DNA from: Lysobacter sp. 5GHs7-4
Lineage (GTDB): Bacteria > Pseudomonadota > Gammaproteobacteria > Xanthomonadales > Xanthomonadaceae
DNA length: 64,000 bases
Reading direction: 5' to 3'
NCBI RefSeq assembly: GCF_021284765.1
Contig: NZ_CP089924.1
Coordinates: 3,986,001-4,050,000, forward strand
The notes under the pieces were generated by a model, which searched no databases, had not been told where the DNA came from, and saw nothing but the letters and a program-made list of their open reading frames with translations. Positions 35,480-44,561 of the stretch are shown here, piece by piece. Numbering within the stretch: the first letter of the stretch is position 1; the number at the start of each line of letters is the position of its first letter. A program made the translations under genes and the position numbers.

Positions 35480-37597
35480 TCAGGCCGAGGCGTAGCGCGC
35501 GGCGCCGCCCACCCAGCGCGCCACGATGCGCTCGGCGGTCTCCGGCGCCTGCGCCAGCAGGCGCTCGCCCAGGGCCTGCACCTGCGGCAGCAGGTCGGCG
35601 TCGCGGGCTAGATCGGCGACCCGGAACCCGGCCAGGCCGGTCTGGCGCGTGCCCAGCAGTTCGCCGGGGCCGCGCAGCTCGAGGTCTTTTTCGGCGATCA
35701 CGAAGCCGTCGTGGGTCTGGCGCATCGTCTCCAGCCGTTGCCGCGCCAGGCCCGACAGCGGCGAGCGATACAGCAGCACGCAGCTGGAGGCGGCGCTGCC
35801 GCGCCCCACCCGCCCGCGCAGCTGGTGCAGCTGCGCCAGGCCCAGGCGCTCGGCGTTCTCGATGATCATCAGCGAGGCGTTGGGCACGTCCACGCCGACT
35901 TCGATCACGGTGGTGGCGACCAGCAGATCCAGCTCGCCGTCCTTGAACGCGCGCATGGTCTCCTGCTTGTCCTTGGGCTTCATACGCCCGTGCACCAGGC
36001 CCACGCGCAGCGGCGCCAGTTGCCGCGACAGCTCCTCGAACGTGGTCTGCGCGGCCTGCGCGATCACCTCGTCGGAATCGTCGATCAGCGTGCAAACCCA
36101 ATACGCCTGCCGCCCCTCGGCGCAGGCGGTGCGGATGCGCTGCACCAGGTCCGGCCGCCGCTCCTCGCTCAGCGCCACGGTCTGCACCGGGGTGCGGCCC
36201 GGCGGCAGTTCGTCGATCGCCGACACGTCCAGATCGGCGTAGGCGGTCATCGCCAGCGTGCGCGGGATCGGGGTGGCGGTCATCACCAGTTGGTGCGGCA
36301 CGATGGCCTGCGCGCCGACCACGCCGCCGGCGCCCTTGTCGCGCAACGCCAGGCGCTGGTGCACGCCGAAGCGGTGCTGTTCGTCGACGATCGCCAGCGC
36401 CAGATCGGCGAAGGCCACGCCTTCCTGCATTAGCGCGTGGGTGCCGACCACGACCTGCGCCTCGCCGCTGGCGACCTGCTCCAGCACGGTCTTGCGCGCG
36501 CGCCCGGTGACCTTGCCGGCCAGCCAGGCCACGCGCACGTCCAGGGGTTCGAGCCAGCGCCGCAGGTTGTGCAGGTGCTGCTCGGCCAGCAGTTCGGTCG
36601 GCGCCATCAGCGCAGCCTGGCGGCCGTGCTGCACGGCCAGCATCGCCGCCAGCGCGGCGACCACGGTCTTGCCGCTGCCGACGTCGCCCTGCACCAGGCG
36701 CAGCATCGGCGAAGGCTTGGCCAGGTCGACGCGGATTTCGTCGAACACGCGTTTCTGCGCGCCGGTCAGCTTGAACGGCAGCGACTTGCGCAGGCGCTCG
36801 GCCAGAGGCATCTGCTTCAGCGGCCGCGCCTTGTGCGCCTGTTGGCTGATGCGCTGACGGCGCAGGCTCAGATGATGGGCCAGCAACTCTTCCAGGGCCA
36901 GGCGGCGCTGCGCGGGATGGCGGCCGTCGATCAGCGCGGCGACGTCGGCGTCCACCGGCGGCCGGTGCACGGTGAGCAGCGCCTCGCGCAGGGTCGGCAG
37001 GTTCAGGCGTTCGCGCAGCTCGCGCGGCAGCAGCTCCAGCGCGGCCTCGTCGGGCAAGCGGTCCAGGGCGTGGCCGATCAGCCGGCGCAGGGTGACCGGG
37101 CCGATGCCCTCGATCGCCGGGTACACCGGATCCAGCTGTTCGCCCAGCGCTTCGTCGCTGTCGTCGTCGAGCACGCGGTAACTGGGGTGCACGATTTCCA
37201 GTCCGTTCTGACCGGGCTTGGGCGTGCCGTACAGGCGCACGCGCGCACCGATGCGGAACTGCGCGACCTGCGCGGCGCGGAAATGGAAGAAGCGCAGCAC
37301 CACGGTGCCGTGCGAGTCGTCGCCCACCGCCACCCGCAGCATCGGCCGGTAACGGAAGCCGCGCTCGACCGCCTCCACCCGTCCCTCGACCTGGGCGGCG
37401 ACGCCGGGCTGCAGCAAACGCACCGGGGTGATCTGGGTGCGGTCCTCGTACTGGCGCGGCAGGTGCAGCCAGAAATCCTGCAGGCTCAGCAACCCGCGCG
37501 CGGCCAGCTTCTCCGCCATGGCCGGCCCGACTCCGGGCAGACGCGGCAGCGGTTGGCTGTGGAGTTCGACGGAGGGCCCGTCCTTACGGCTCGGCAT
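35480..37597 (-). CDS. recG: ATP-dependent DNA helicase RecG
   Basis: RecG reverses stalled replication forks and processes branched DNA and R-loops. The 705-residue product has the N-terminal helix-hairpin-helix and wedge/OB domain (about 10-160), then superfamily 2 helicase motifs: QGDVGSGKTVVAALAAM (Walker A), IVDEQHRFGVHQR (DExH-type box), MTATPIPRTLAM (motif III) and HQLRGRVGRGS (motif VI), and ends with the C-terminal hook. It appears monocistronic, upstream of glk on the same strand, and is not part of the glycan pathway. Confidence 0.97.
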   Translation of the reverse strand: MPSRKDGPSVELHSQPLPRLPGVGPAMAEKLAARGLLSLQDFWLHLPRQYEDRTQITPVRLLQPGVAAQVEGRVEAVERGFRYRPMLRVAVGDDSHGTVVLRFFHFRAAQVAQFRIGARVRLYGTPKPGQNGLEIVHPSYRVLDDDSDEALGEQLDPVYPAIEGIGPVTLRRLIGHALDRLPDEAALELLPRELRERLNLPTLREALLTVHRPPVDADVAALIDGRHPAQRRLALEELLAHHLSLRRQRISQQAHKARPLKQMPLAERLRKSLPFKLTGAQKRVFDEIRVDLAKPSPMLRLVQGDVGSGKTVVAALAAMLAVQHGRQAALMAPTELLAEQHLHNLRRWLEPLDVRVAWLAGKVTGRARKTVLEQVASGEAQVVVGTHALMQEGVAFADLALAIVDEQHRFGVHQRLALRDKGAGGVVGAQAIVPHQLVMTATPIPRTLAMTAYADLDVSAIDELPPGRTPVQTVALSEERRPDLVQRIRTACAEGRQAYWVCTLIDDSDEVIAQAAQTTFEELSRQLAPLRVGLVHGRMKPKDKQETMRAFKDGELDLLVATTVIEVGVDVPNASLMIIENAERLGLAQLHQLRGRVGRGSAASSCVLLYRSPLSGLARQRLETMRQTHDGFVIAEKDLELRGPGELLGTRQTGLAGFRVADLARDADLLPQVQALGERLLAQAPETAERIVARWVGGAARYASA

Positions 37598-37693
37598 GCG
37601 GCAAGGATAGGGCGGGAATCGGGAAAGGCAAAACCGCAGACGCGTGCGCGGTTGCGACGCGTGCGTGCGCGACTCGATTCGCGCGCCCCTTTC

Positions 37694-37723
37694 CCGTCAT
37701 TCCGGCGAAAGCCGGAATGACGG
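37694..37723. repeat. CCGTCATTCCGGC stem-loop repeat
   Basis: CCGTCATTCCGGC (37694-37706), loop GAAA, GCCGGAATGACGG (37711-37723): a perfect 13-bp hairpin of a widespread proteobacterial dispersed type, in the recG upstream spacer. Confidence 0.75.
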
Positions 37724-37823
37724 TGATTGAAAGGGTGGCGGGATGACAGTGACGACGGAGCCGACGTGCGACGGTTTGGAGATCGCAGCGTCCTGCATCC
37801 GCTGCGCTTTCGTCCACCCCCAA

Positions 37824-37860
37824 AACCGAAACCCCGGCGCCTCGCAGCGCCGGGGTTCGG
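37824..37860 (-). terminator. Terminator after the second TonB receptor
   Basis: On the minus strand ACCGAACCCCGGCGC, a short loop and GCGCCGGGGTTTCGGT form a long stem followed by TTTTGGGGG, about 36 bases past the receptor stop. Confidence 0.8.
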
Positions 37861-37896
37861 TGTCGTCGCCCGGCACGCGGCCGGGCTGCGGCGCCC

Positions 37897-40332
37897 TTAG
37901 AACTTCGCGTTGAACTCCACGCCGTAGGTGCGCGTATCGGTGACGCGCGCGCCGACGGTGCCCAGCACGGTCTTGCCGTAGGTGCCCAAGGAGTTGATGT
38001 ACTGGTTGTCGAAGACGTTGTTGCCGAACAGCGCCAAACCCCAGTGGCCGTTGGGCGCGGTCCAGGCCAGGCGCAGGTCGGTGCGGTTGCGCGACTCGCC
38101 CAGGTCCAGCGCCGGGCTCGGGCCGCAGGTGCTCTGCGCCACCGACTCGGCATTGCAGCGCTGCTTGCTGCGGTAGGCGTGACGCAGCGAGAAACGCAGA
38201 TCGCCGTGGTCCTGCAGGTTCCACTGGTAGTTCATGCCGCCGGCCAGGAACCAGTGCGGCACGCCGGTGGGCTTGCCGCTCAGGTCCGCGCCGTTGGTGG
38301 ACTGGTAGTTCTTGTAGGTGGCGTCGATAAAGGCGGCGTTGAAGTCCAGACCCAGGCCGTCGGTGACCTGCCAGCGCGCGTCGAAGTCCACGCCGTAGGC
38401 TTCCATGTCCGAAGTGTCGACCACGAAGCGCGGAATGGTGGTGCTCATGTCCAGCACCACCGCCTGGCGGTTGTCGTAGACGTAGTAGTAGGCCGACAGG
38501 TTGTACTGCAGGCGGTGCTCGGGGAAGGACTGCTTCAGGCCGAACTCCAGGTTCCACACGTCTTCGTTGTCGAAGCGGCTGCCGATCTGCAGCGAGTTGA
38601 AACCGCCGGCCTTGTAACCCTTGGCCAGCGAGGCGTAGCCCATGGTGTTGTCGTTGAAGTGATAGTCGGCGACGAAGCGCGGACTGACGTCGCTCCAGGA
38701 ACGCTTGGCGCGATTGGTCACGCCCTTGTTGAGCATCGCCGGCGGATCGATGAAGGCCACGTCGAAGACGAAGGTCTCGCGCGGGATGCCGGCCAGGGCG
38801 AAGAAGCCCATCGCTTCCAGCTGATCCAGCGCCGCGTCCAGCTCGGGCGCCGAGCGCGGGTTGTTGAGCCAGCTGAAGTCCTTCTCGTCGCGCGTGTAGC
38901 GCAGGCCGAAGGTCAGGTTGAGCTTGTCGGTGGCATGCCAGATCACGTCGCCGAACACCGCGTAGGACTGGGTCTCCAGGGTGTTGATGAACTTCTCGTT
39001 CCAGCGGTGGCCGCGCAGGCGGATCGGAATGCCGAATGCCGCCAGTTGTTGATCGACGTAGCCGAACAGGTAGCCGGTGGGCGTGGGCGCCAAGCCCAGG
39101 TTGTGGACGATGGTGTCCACCGAATCGGTCAGGGCATTGACCTCGCTGGTCTGGTCGGCCTTCTCCTTGAAGTAGCTGGCGCCGGCGACCCAGTCGACGC
39201 GGTCGGTGCTGCCGGCGAACTTGAACTCCTGGTAGACGCTCTGGTTGCTCTCGGTGTTGGTCGAGTCGACGTAGAGGTAGTTGCGATCGGTGCCGTCCTC
39301 TTCGACGCGGTTGACCGAATCGTAGTCGCGCCAGGAGGTGGTCGCGGTCAGCGAGCCCCAGTCGAAGGCGTGATCGACGATCAGCGTCACGCCGTCGAAG
39401 CGGCGCGATTCCTCGTTGCCTTCGGCGTCGGACGCGGTGGGCACCTTGCGCGGGTCCAGGTAGCCCAACTCGTCCACCGGCAGGGTCGGCAGACCCGGGC
39501 GCGGCGGCAGCGGCACGATGCCGGTGGTGGCCTGGCCGAGCTGGTCCAGGTTCTCGTGATCCCAGCTCAGGGTGGCGGTGGTGCGCTCGCCCAAACCGAG
39601 CCGGAACGCGGCGCGGGTGGCCCAGTTGTTCTCGGGGTTGAGGTCGCGGCCGGTGTTGGCGTCCTGGATCCAGCCGTCGCTGTGGTTGAACAACGCGTTG
39701 ATGCGCAGCGCGGCGTCCTCGCCGGTGGGCAGGTTGACCATGGCGTCGGCGTAGACGCGGCCCTCGTTGCCCAGGCGCAGGCGCGCGGCCGCCTCGGTGT
39801 CGTTACTGGGCTTGCGGGTGATGATCGACACCGCACCGGCGGCGGTATTGCGGCCGAACAGCGTGCCTTGCGGGCCCTTGAGGATTTCGATGCGTTCCAC
39901 GTCGGTGAACGGCAGCAGCACGCCGCCGCCGCGGCCGGCGTAGACGCCGTCGACGTAGATGCCCACGGCCGGATCGGTGCCGATGCCGAAGTCGTCGGTG
40001 CTGATGCCGCGCAACTCGAAGCTGGGCTGGGTCGGCTGCTGGCTGTTGACCACCAGGCCCGGCACGAAGCTGTCGAGGTCGCCTAGGTCCTTGGCGGCGA
40101 CGTCGTCGATGAGCTGGTCGCTCACCACCTGCAAGGCGATCGGCACGTCCTGCAGCTCCTGCTCGCGGCTCTGCGCGGTGACGGTGATGGCGTCGAGGTC
40201 CTTGGCCTCGGCGCGCGGCTGCGGCTCGGGCGCGGATTGCGCCTGGGCCGTCGCCGGCACGCCGAAGGTGAGGACGGCACCGCCGCACAGGGCGGCGATC
40301 GCGGTGACCAACTTGTGTTTACGCAAGAGCAT
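37897..40332 (-). CDS. TonB-dependent receptor of the beta-helix/cytochrome system
   Basis: This outer-membrane importer is 811 residues long. It has a signal peptide (MLLRKHKLVTAIAAL ... ATAQAQ), a TonB-box-like region LDAITVTAQSREQ, the plug (QDVPIALQVVSDQLID ... FGRNTAAGAVSIITRKPS) and a barrel ending TYGVEFNAKF. The ATG at 40332 has GAGGAAG at proper spacing; an upstream ATG at 40362 would add ten residues. QELQDVPIAL and RNTAAGAVSI are typical of receptors for small hydrophobic or complex organic compounds rather than siderophores, but the ligand is unknown. It lies 93 bases after the diheme cytochrome gene, in the same direction. Confidence 0.93.
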   Translation of the reverse strand: MLLRKHKLVTAIAALCGGAVLTFGVPATAQAQSAPEPQPRAEAKDLDAITVTAQSREQELQDVPIALQVVSDQLIDDVAAKDLGDLDSFVPGLVVNSQQPTQPSFELRGISTDDFGIGTDPAVGIYVDGVYAGRGGGVLLPFTDVERIEILKGPQGTLFGRNTAAGAVSIITRKPSNDTEAAARLRLGNEGRVYADAMVNLPTGEDAALRINALFNHSDGWIQDANTGRDLNPENNWATRAAFRLGLGERTTATLSWDHENLDQLGQATTGIVPLPPRPGLPTLPVDELGYLDPRKVPTASDAEGNEESRRFDGVTLIVDHAFDWGSLTATTSWRDYDSVNRVEEDGTDRNYLYVDSTNTESNQSVYQEFKFAGSTDRVDWVAGASYFKEKADQTSEVNALTDSVDTIVHNLGLAPTPTGYLFGYVDQQLAAFGIPIRLRGHRWNEKFINTLETQSYAVFGDVIWHATDKLNLTFGLRYTRDEKDFSWLNNPRSAPELDAALDQLEAMGFFALAGIPRETFVFDVAFIDPPAMLNKGVTNRAKRSWSDVSPRFVADYHFNDNTMGYASLAKGYKAGGFNSLQIGSRFDNEDVWNLEFGLKQSFPEHRLQYNLSAYYYVYDNRQAVVLDMSTTIPRFVVDTSDMEAYGVDFDARWQVTDGLGLDFNAAFIDATYKNYQSTNGADLSGKPTGVPHWFLAGGMNYQWNLQDHGDLRFSLRHAYRSKQRCNAESVAQSTCGPSPALDLGESRNRTDLRLAWTAPNGHWGLALFGNNVFDNQYINSLGTYGKTVLGTVGARVTDTRTYGVEFNAKF

Positions 40333-40425
40333 CGGGATCTTCCTCACGCTCGTTTTCGACATGGACGACACGTCCCCCCGGACACGCTCGTCGCCCTCCC
40401 CACGCAGCGCGCGCCCTTGCCGGCG

Positions 40426-41574
40426 CTAGCCGCAATCTCCTTGTTGCGCCGCGATCCAATCGCGGATCAGCGCCACGCCTTCGCGGTGCACCACGCTGCG
40501 CCCCACCTCCGGCATCATCGCCGACGGATCGTCGCTGTCCATCCGGTAAACCAGGATGGACGCGTCCGGATCGCCGGGCACGATGTCGTGGCGGCGGTCG
40601 CCGGTGCCCTTGCCGGCCGCGATCGGCAGCTTGCAGCGGCCCAGCCGCAAGGGCTCGACGGTGGCCGCATCCAGCCACAGGCCGGAGGTGTTGCCCGGCC
40701 CCTTCGGGCTGTGGCAATGGCCGCAGTTGATGTCCAGATAGGCGCGTGCGCGTTCGTCCAGACTGGCGCGCGCGCTGTCGCGCCAGTGGGCCGCGCGCGG
40801 CGCGGCGGCCGGCGTCGGCGCGCCCTGCAGATAGCCCAGCTGTTGCCAGTGCACGAACTGGTGAGCGCGGCCGCCGACATAGTCGAAGTCGCGATTGAGG
40901 TGGCGCGCCTTCAGGCCGATCGGCTGCAGCGCCTTGCTCTTGATGTCGGTGCCATGGCAGCCGCCGCACTGGTTTTGGTCGGGCACCTGATAGGTCGCGC
41001 TTTCGCGCTTGCCGTCGGCGTCCTGCAGGCTCAGCGCGACCAGCTCGCCGCCGCGCATCAACTTGGCTTCGGTCTGCTCGGCGTTCCACACATAGGGCAA
41101 GGCGATCCAGCCTTCCTGGCGCCGCACCAGCAGGCGGGTTTCGATCAGGCGCACGCGATCCAGGTCCAGCGCACCGTCGCGGAATTCGCCCTCGGCGCTG
41201 TCGCTGCGCGCGACCACCTCGCTGTCCGCCGCCTCGCCGGCCACGCGCGGGTAGTAGAAGGTCTTGCTGACCACGGTGCCGACCGGAAACTCGAACGCGC
41301 CGTCGGCGGTGTAGCGCGCCGACACGCCCCTGGGCATCCATACCGTGCGCAGCTTGTGCGCGTAGTCGGTGAACAAGGGCGTGTTGAGCTCGTAGGGCAC
41401 CACGCCGTCGTTGAGGCGCAGACGATGGTCGGCCACGCGCAGCACGCCCCAGTCGCTGAGCAATTCGGGCTGGCCCTGCGCATGGAAGCGCACCGGCGCC
41501 GGCGCTCGATCGCAGGCCGCCAGCGCCGACAACAGCAACAACCCCAAACAGATGCGCAAACGCGATCCCGTCAT
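40426..41574 (-). CDS. SO2930/HNE_0200-family diheme c-type cytochrome lipoprotein, function unknown
   Basis: The 382-residue product has a lipobox (LAAC, Cys21). Its N-terminal half carries LNTPLFTDYAHKLRTVWMPRG, FPVGTVVSKTFYYPR and WIALPYVWNAEQTEAKLMRGG; the C-terminal half has two heme-binding motifs, C203-G-G-C-H207 and C284-G-H-C-H288. MMPEVG near the end may give a methionine ligand. I recognise this as the family usually found paired with a parallel beta-helix lipoprotein; the function of the pair is not established. It starts 3 bases after the beta-helix gene and precedes a TonB receptor. It is probably a membrane-anchored periplasmic or surface electron carrier or oxidoreductase. Confidence 0.9.
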   Translation of the reverse strand: MTGSRLRICLGLLLLSALAACDRAPAPVRFHAQGQPELLSDWGVLRVADHRLRLNDGVVPYELNTPLFTDYAHKLRTVWMPRGVSARYTADGAFEFPVGTVVSKTFYYPRVAGEAADSEVVARSDSAEGEFRDGALDLDRVRLIETRLLVRRQEGWIALPYVWNAEQTEAKLMRGGELVALSLQDADGKRESATYQVPDQNQCGGCHGTDIKSKALQPIGLKARHLNRDFDYVGGRAHQFVHWQQLGYLQGAPTPAAAPRAAHWRDSARASLDERARAYLDINCGHCHSPKGPGNTSGLWLDAATVEPLRLGRCKLPIAAGKGTGDRRHDIVPGDPDASILVYRMDSDDPSAMMPEVGRSVVHREGVALIRDWIAAQQGDCG

Positions 41575-41577
41575 CGC

Positions 41578-42807
41578 TTAACCGCGCTTGAGGTCGATGG
41601 CCGGCAGCTTGGGCAGGGTGCAGTTGTACGCCGCCATGTCCTTGCTCGGATTCTTGTAGCCGCCGGGGCCGTCGGCGTTGAGCACGCCCGACACGTCGCG
41701 CAGACACAGGTTGGGATCGCCCGGCTTGGCCGGCTTGGGATTGCGATACCCGTCCCAGAGCACGTCCGGCAGGCTGCCGGTGAGACCGTAGCTGGCGACC
41801 TTGAGCGCCTTCAGGTCCAGGCCGTCGGGCGCGTCGCCACCGCCGGACAAGCGGTTGCCGTAGACCGAGATGCGCTCGGGATACGGGTCGAAATCCTTGT
41901 TCGCCTGCTCGTCCTTGTAGCCGGTGGAGTAGACGCTGGAGATGATGATGTTGGTGGTGGCGTTGTCGCTGATGTCGTTGTCGAAGATCTCGACGTCGTC
42001 GTTGGAATTCACCACCACGCCGCTGCCGGCCGGCACGCTCGCCACCGGCGTGCCCTTGGCGCCGAAGTTGGCGGTGTTGTTCTTGAACACCTTGTTCTTG
42101 AACACGCGGATCGCGCCGCCCTGCTGCGACAGCGCCGGCATGTTGAACACCAGGATGCCGCCGGTATTGTTGGTGGCGACGTTGTCGTAGACGTCGGCGT
42201 TGACGGTGTTTTCGATCTCGATGCCGGCGACGTTGAACTCGGCGCGGCTGTTGCGCACGATCACGTCGCGCGATTGGCCGACATAGATGCCGGCGTCGGA
42301 GGCGCCGATGGCGACCGAATTCTCGATCAGCACGTTGCGGGTCTTGACCGGGTACAGGCCGTAGGCGCCGTTCTTGGTGCTGGGGCCGCCGGTCCATTCC
42401 ACGCGCACGTTGCGGATGGTGATGTGCTCGCCCTCGTTGACCTTGAGGCCGTCGCCCTTGCTGTCCTCGATGGCGATGTTTTCCAGAGTGAAGTTGCTGG
42501 CGTTGACCAGCAAGCCCTCGGCACCGGCTTTCTGGCCCTTGAAGCTGAGCACCGACTTGTCCGGCCCGGCGCCGCGGATGGTCACGCCGTCCACGCGCAG
42601 GCTGAGGCTGCGGTCGAAGCTGTAGCGGCCGGCCGGCACTTCGATCACGTCGCCGGGCTTGGCGTCGAGCAGGCGCGTGCGCAAGGTCTCGGCGTAGGCG
42701 GGATCGCCGGCGGCGACCTGCGCGCTGGGCACGTGCGCCGGTCCGGCATCGCGCCCGCAGGCGCTCAGGACGATGGCGATCGCGAAAACCAGGGTCAGTC
42801 TGCTCAT
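41578..42807 (-). CDS. Parallel beta-helix repeat lipoprotein, partner of the diheme cytochrome
   Basis: The 409-residue product has a lipobox (LSAC, Cys17), then DVIEVPAGRYSFDRSLSLRVDGVTIRGAGPDKSVL, followed by many short beta-helix turns (NFTLENIAIED, HITIRNVRVEW, NVLIENSVAIG, DVIVRNSRAEF, NADVYDNVATN, IRVFKNKVFKN). A cysteine pair lies near the C-terminus. The fold resembles pectate lyases, mannuronan epimerases and NosD-type periplasmic proteins, but no catalytic set was identified. It is the first gene of the three-gene operon; an AraC regulator starts 183 bases away in the other direction. Confidence 0.9.
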   Translation of the reverse strand: MSRLTLVFAIAIVLSACGRDAGPAHVPSAQVAAGDPAYAETLRTRLLDAKPGDVIEVPAGRYSFDRSLSLRVDGVTIRGAGPDKSVLSFKGQKAGAEGLLVNASNFTLENIAIEDSKGDGLKVNEGEHITIRNVRVEWTGGPSTKNGAYGLYPVKTRNVLIENSVAIGASDAGIYVGQSRDVIVRNSRAEFNVAGIEIENTVNADVYDNVATNNTGGILVFNMPALSQQGGAIRVFKNKVFKNNTANFGAKGTPVASVPAGSGVVVNSNDDVEIFDNDISDNATTNIIISSVYSTGYKDEQANKDFDPYPERISVYGNRLSGGGDAPDGLDLKALKVASYGLTGSLPDVLWDGYRNPKPAKPGDPNLCLRDVSGVLNADGPGGYKNPSKDMAAYNCTLPKLPAIDLKRG

Positions 42808-42924
42808 CGAGTCGTGCGCTCCCCGTGTGGTCGTGGCTGGCGCGCTCGCGCGCCGCTGCGTTTCGGGCCGCGTCGCATCCCCCATGCCGACGCCAGCCGC
42901 TCCATTCACGAGTCTCGGCCGCGG

Positions 42925-42940
42925 TCACGCGCGCGCGTGA
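42925..42940. promoter_or_regulatory. 16-bp palindrome in the divergent promoter region
   Basis: TCACGCGCGCGCGTGA is a perfect palindrome between the divergent beta-helix and AraC-type genes, 51 bases before the AraC ATG. It is a candidate regulator site, though AraC proteins more often use direct repeats. Confidence 0.45.
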
Positions 42941-42990
42941 GGGCAGTTGCGGCACACTAAGGGGGGATTAACGGCCAAGTTGCGAGAACG

Positions 42991-44058
42991 ATGGCGCACC
43001 GGATCCAGGACGAACCGCGTACCGACATCGCCCTGATGTCGCCGAACCTGCTCTGGGGCTTGTTCCGCAGCGCGGAGGAAAACGGCGTGTCCAGCGCCGA
43101 CTGGCTGCTCGGCACGCAGCTCAGCCGCGCCCAGATCGACGACCCCGGTGTGCGCCTGCCCGACCGCCAGACCGCGATCGTGGTGGAGCGCGCGGTGCGG
43201 GTGCTGCCGCCCTCGATCGGCCTGGACCTGGGCGCGCAGCAGAACGTGGGCAACTTCGGCCTGCTCGGCCTGGCCATGACCACCGCCGCCACCTTCGGCG
43301 AGGCGATCGCGCTGGGCCTGCGCTTCACCCCGGTGGTCGGCAGCCTGATGCGCTTCGTCGAGAGCGCGGCCGCGCCGGGCGAGATCGCCCTGGCCGGCGA
43401 GATGATCGTCGCCAACGCGGCCATCCACCGCTTCGTCTGCGAGGAGTTCTTCGCCAGCTGCCTGGCGCTGGCGCGCGGCCTGGTCGGCACCGCGCTGAAA
43501 CCGCTGCGCCTGGAATTCAGCTACCCGGCGCCCGACTACGTCGACCGCTACCGCGAGGTGTTCGAGTGCCCGATCGCGTTCGACCAGCCGCAGGACCGCC
43601 TGGTGCTGGACGAACGCTGGCTGCGGCATCCGCTGAGCACGCACAACCCGATCGCGGCGCAGCAGGTATTGGCCCTGCTGCGGGCGCAGATGCCGGCGAC
43701 CCAGGCGCCGGGCGAAACCACCGCCGCGGTCGAGCGCCTGCTGCGCGCGCAACTGGCCAGCGACCCCAAGCTGGCCGACATCGCCGCGCAACTGCACGTG
43801 AGCGAACGCACCCTGCGCCGCCAGCTCAACGCCGAGGGCACGCGCTACAACACCTTGCACGACCGGCTGCGCGTCGACCAGGCCTATGCGCTGCTGCGGG
43901 TGCGCGAACAGCCCATCGCCGGCATCGCCGCGGCGATCGGCTACAAGGATCCGCGCGAGTTCCGGCGCGCCTTCAAGCGCCTGACCGGCACCACGCCGCG
44001 CGAGGCGCGCGAGCGGCTGCTGGAGGAAGGCGCGACGCGGAAACCGCCCGCGCCGTGA
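42991..44058 (+). CDS. AraC-family transcriptional regulator
   Basis: The 355-residue product has an N-terminal 'arabinose-binding domain of AraC, N-term' type region (ALMSPNLLWGLFRSAEENGVSSADWLLGT ... NFGLLGLAMTTAATFGEAIALGLRF) and a C-terminal double helix-turn-helix (about 245-345: ADIAAQLHVSERTLRRQLNAEGTRYNTL and AGIAAAIGYKDPREFRRAFKRLTGTTPRE). Regulators with this N-terminal domain often respond to small organic molecules and activate catabolic genes. Divergent from the beta-helix/cytochrome/TonB operon, it is probably its activator. The effector is unknown. Confidence 0.93.
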   Translation: MAHRIQDEPRTDIALMSPNLLWGLFRSAEENGVSSADWLLGTQLSRAQIDDPGVRLPDRQTAIVVERAVRVLPPSIGLDLGAQQNVGNFGLLGLAMTTAATFGEAIALGLRFTPVVGSLMRFVESAAAPGEIALAGEMIVANAAIHRFVCEEFFASCLALARGLVGTALKPLRLEFSYPAPDYVDRYREVFECPIAFDQPQDRLVLDERWLRHPLSTHNPIAAQQVLALLRAQMPATQAPGETTAAVERLLRAQLASDPKLADIAAQLHVSERTLRRQLNAEGTRYNTLHDRLRVDQAYALLRVREQPIAGIAAAIGYKDPREFRRAFKRLTGTTPREARERLLEEGATRKPPAP

Positions 44059-44102
44059 TGCGCGGCGCGGGCGCCGCGCATCGTGTTCTCAGACGTTGGC
44101 GA

Positions 44103-44486
44103 TCAGTCCAGCACCATGATCGCGTCGGCCTCGAAATTCACGCCGCGCGGCAGCGCCGACACCTGCACCGTCGAGCGCGCCGGATACGGCGGATTGAAGT
44201 ACTCGCCCATCACCGCGTTGACCTTGCCGAAATCGCTCAGGTCGGTCATGAACAGGCCGAGGCGGACGATGTTCTCCAGCGAGCCGCCGGCGGCTTCGCA
44301 GACTTCCTTGAGGTTGAGGAACACGCGGTGCGCCTGGGCTTCGATATCGCCCTCGACGACCAGGCCGCTGGCCGGGTCCAGCGCGATCTGGCCGGAGGTG
44401 TAGACGGTATCGCCGACGCGCACGGCCTGCGAATAGGGACCGATCGCGGACGGGGCCTTGGGCGTGTTGATGATCTGCTTGGACAT
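44103..44486 (-). CDS. ridA: RidA family enamine/imine deaminase
   Basis: RidA hydrolyses reactive 2-aminoacrylate and other enamines/imines made by PLP enzymes. The 127-residue product has the family layout: [24 protein letters not shown] at the start, [26 protein letters not shown] in the middle and [22 protein letters not shown] at the end, with the conserved substrate-binding Arg in PARS. It is downstream of nadE on the same strand (about 75 bases), possibly with its own promoter. Confidence 0.96.
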   Translation of the reverse strand: MSKQIINTPKAPSAIGPYSQAVRVGDTVYTSGQIALDPASGLVVEGDIEAQAHRVFLNLKEVCEAAGGSLENIVRLGLFMTDLSDFGKVNAVMGEYFNPPYPARSTVQVSALPRGVNFEADAIMVLD

Positions 44487-44561
44487 GGGCGGAATCCTGA
44501 TGGGGGATAGGGGCGGAACGAACCGACGAATGCTAAGGCGCCACCGCGCGCCGGCGGAAGA

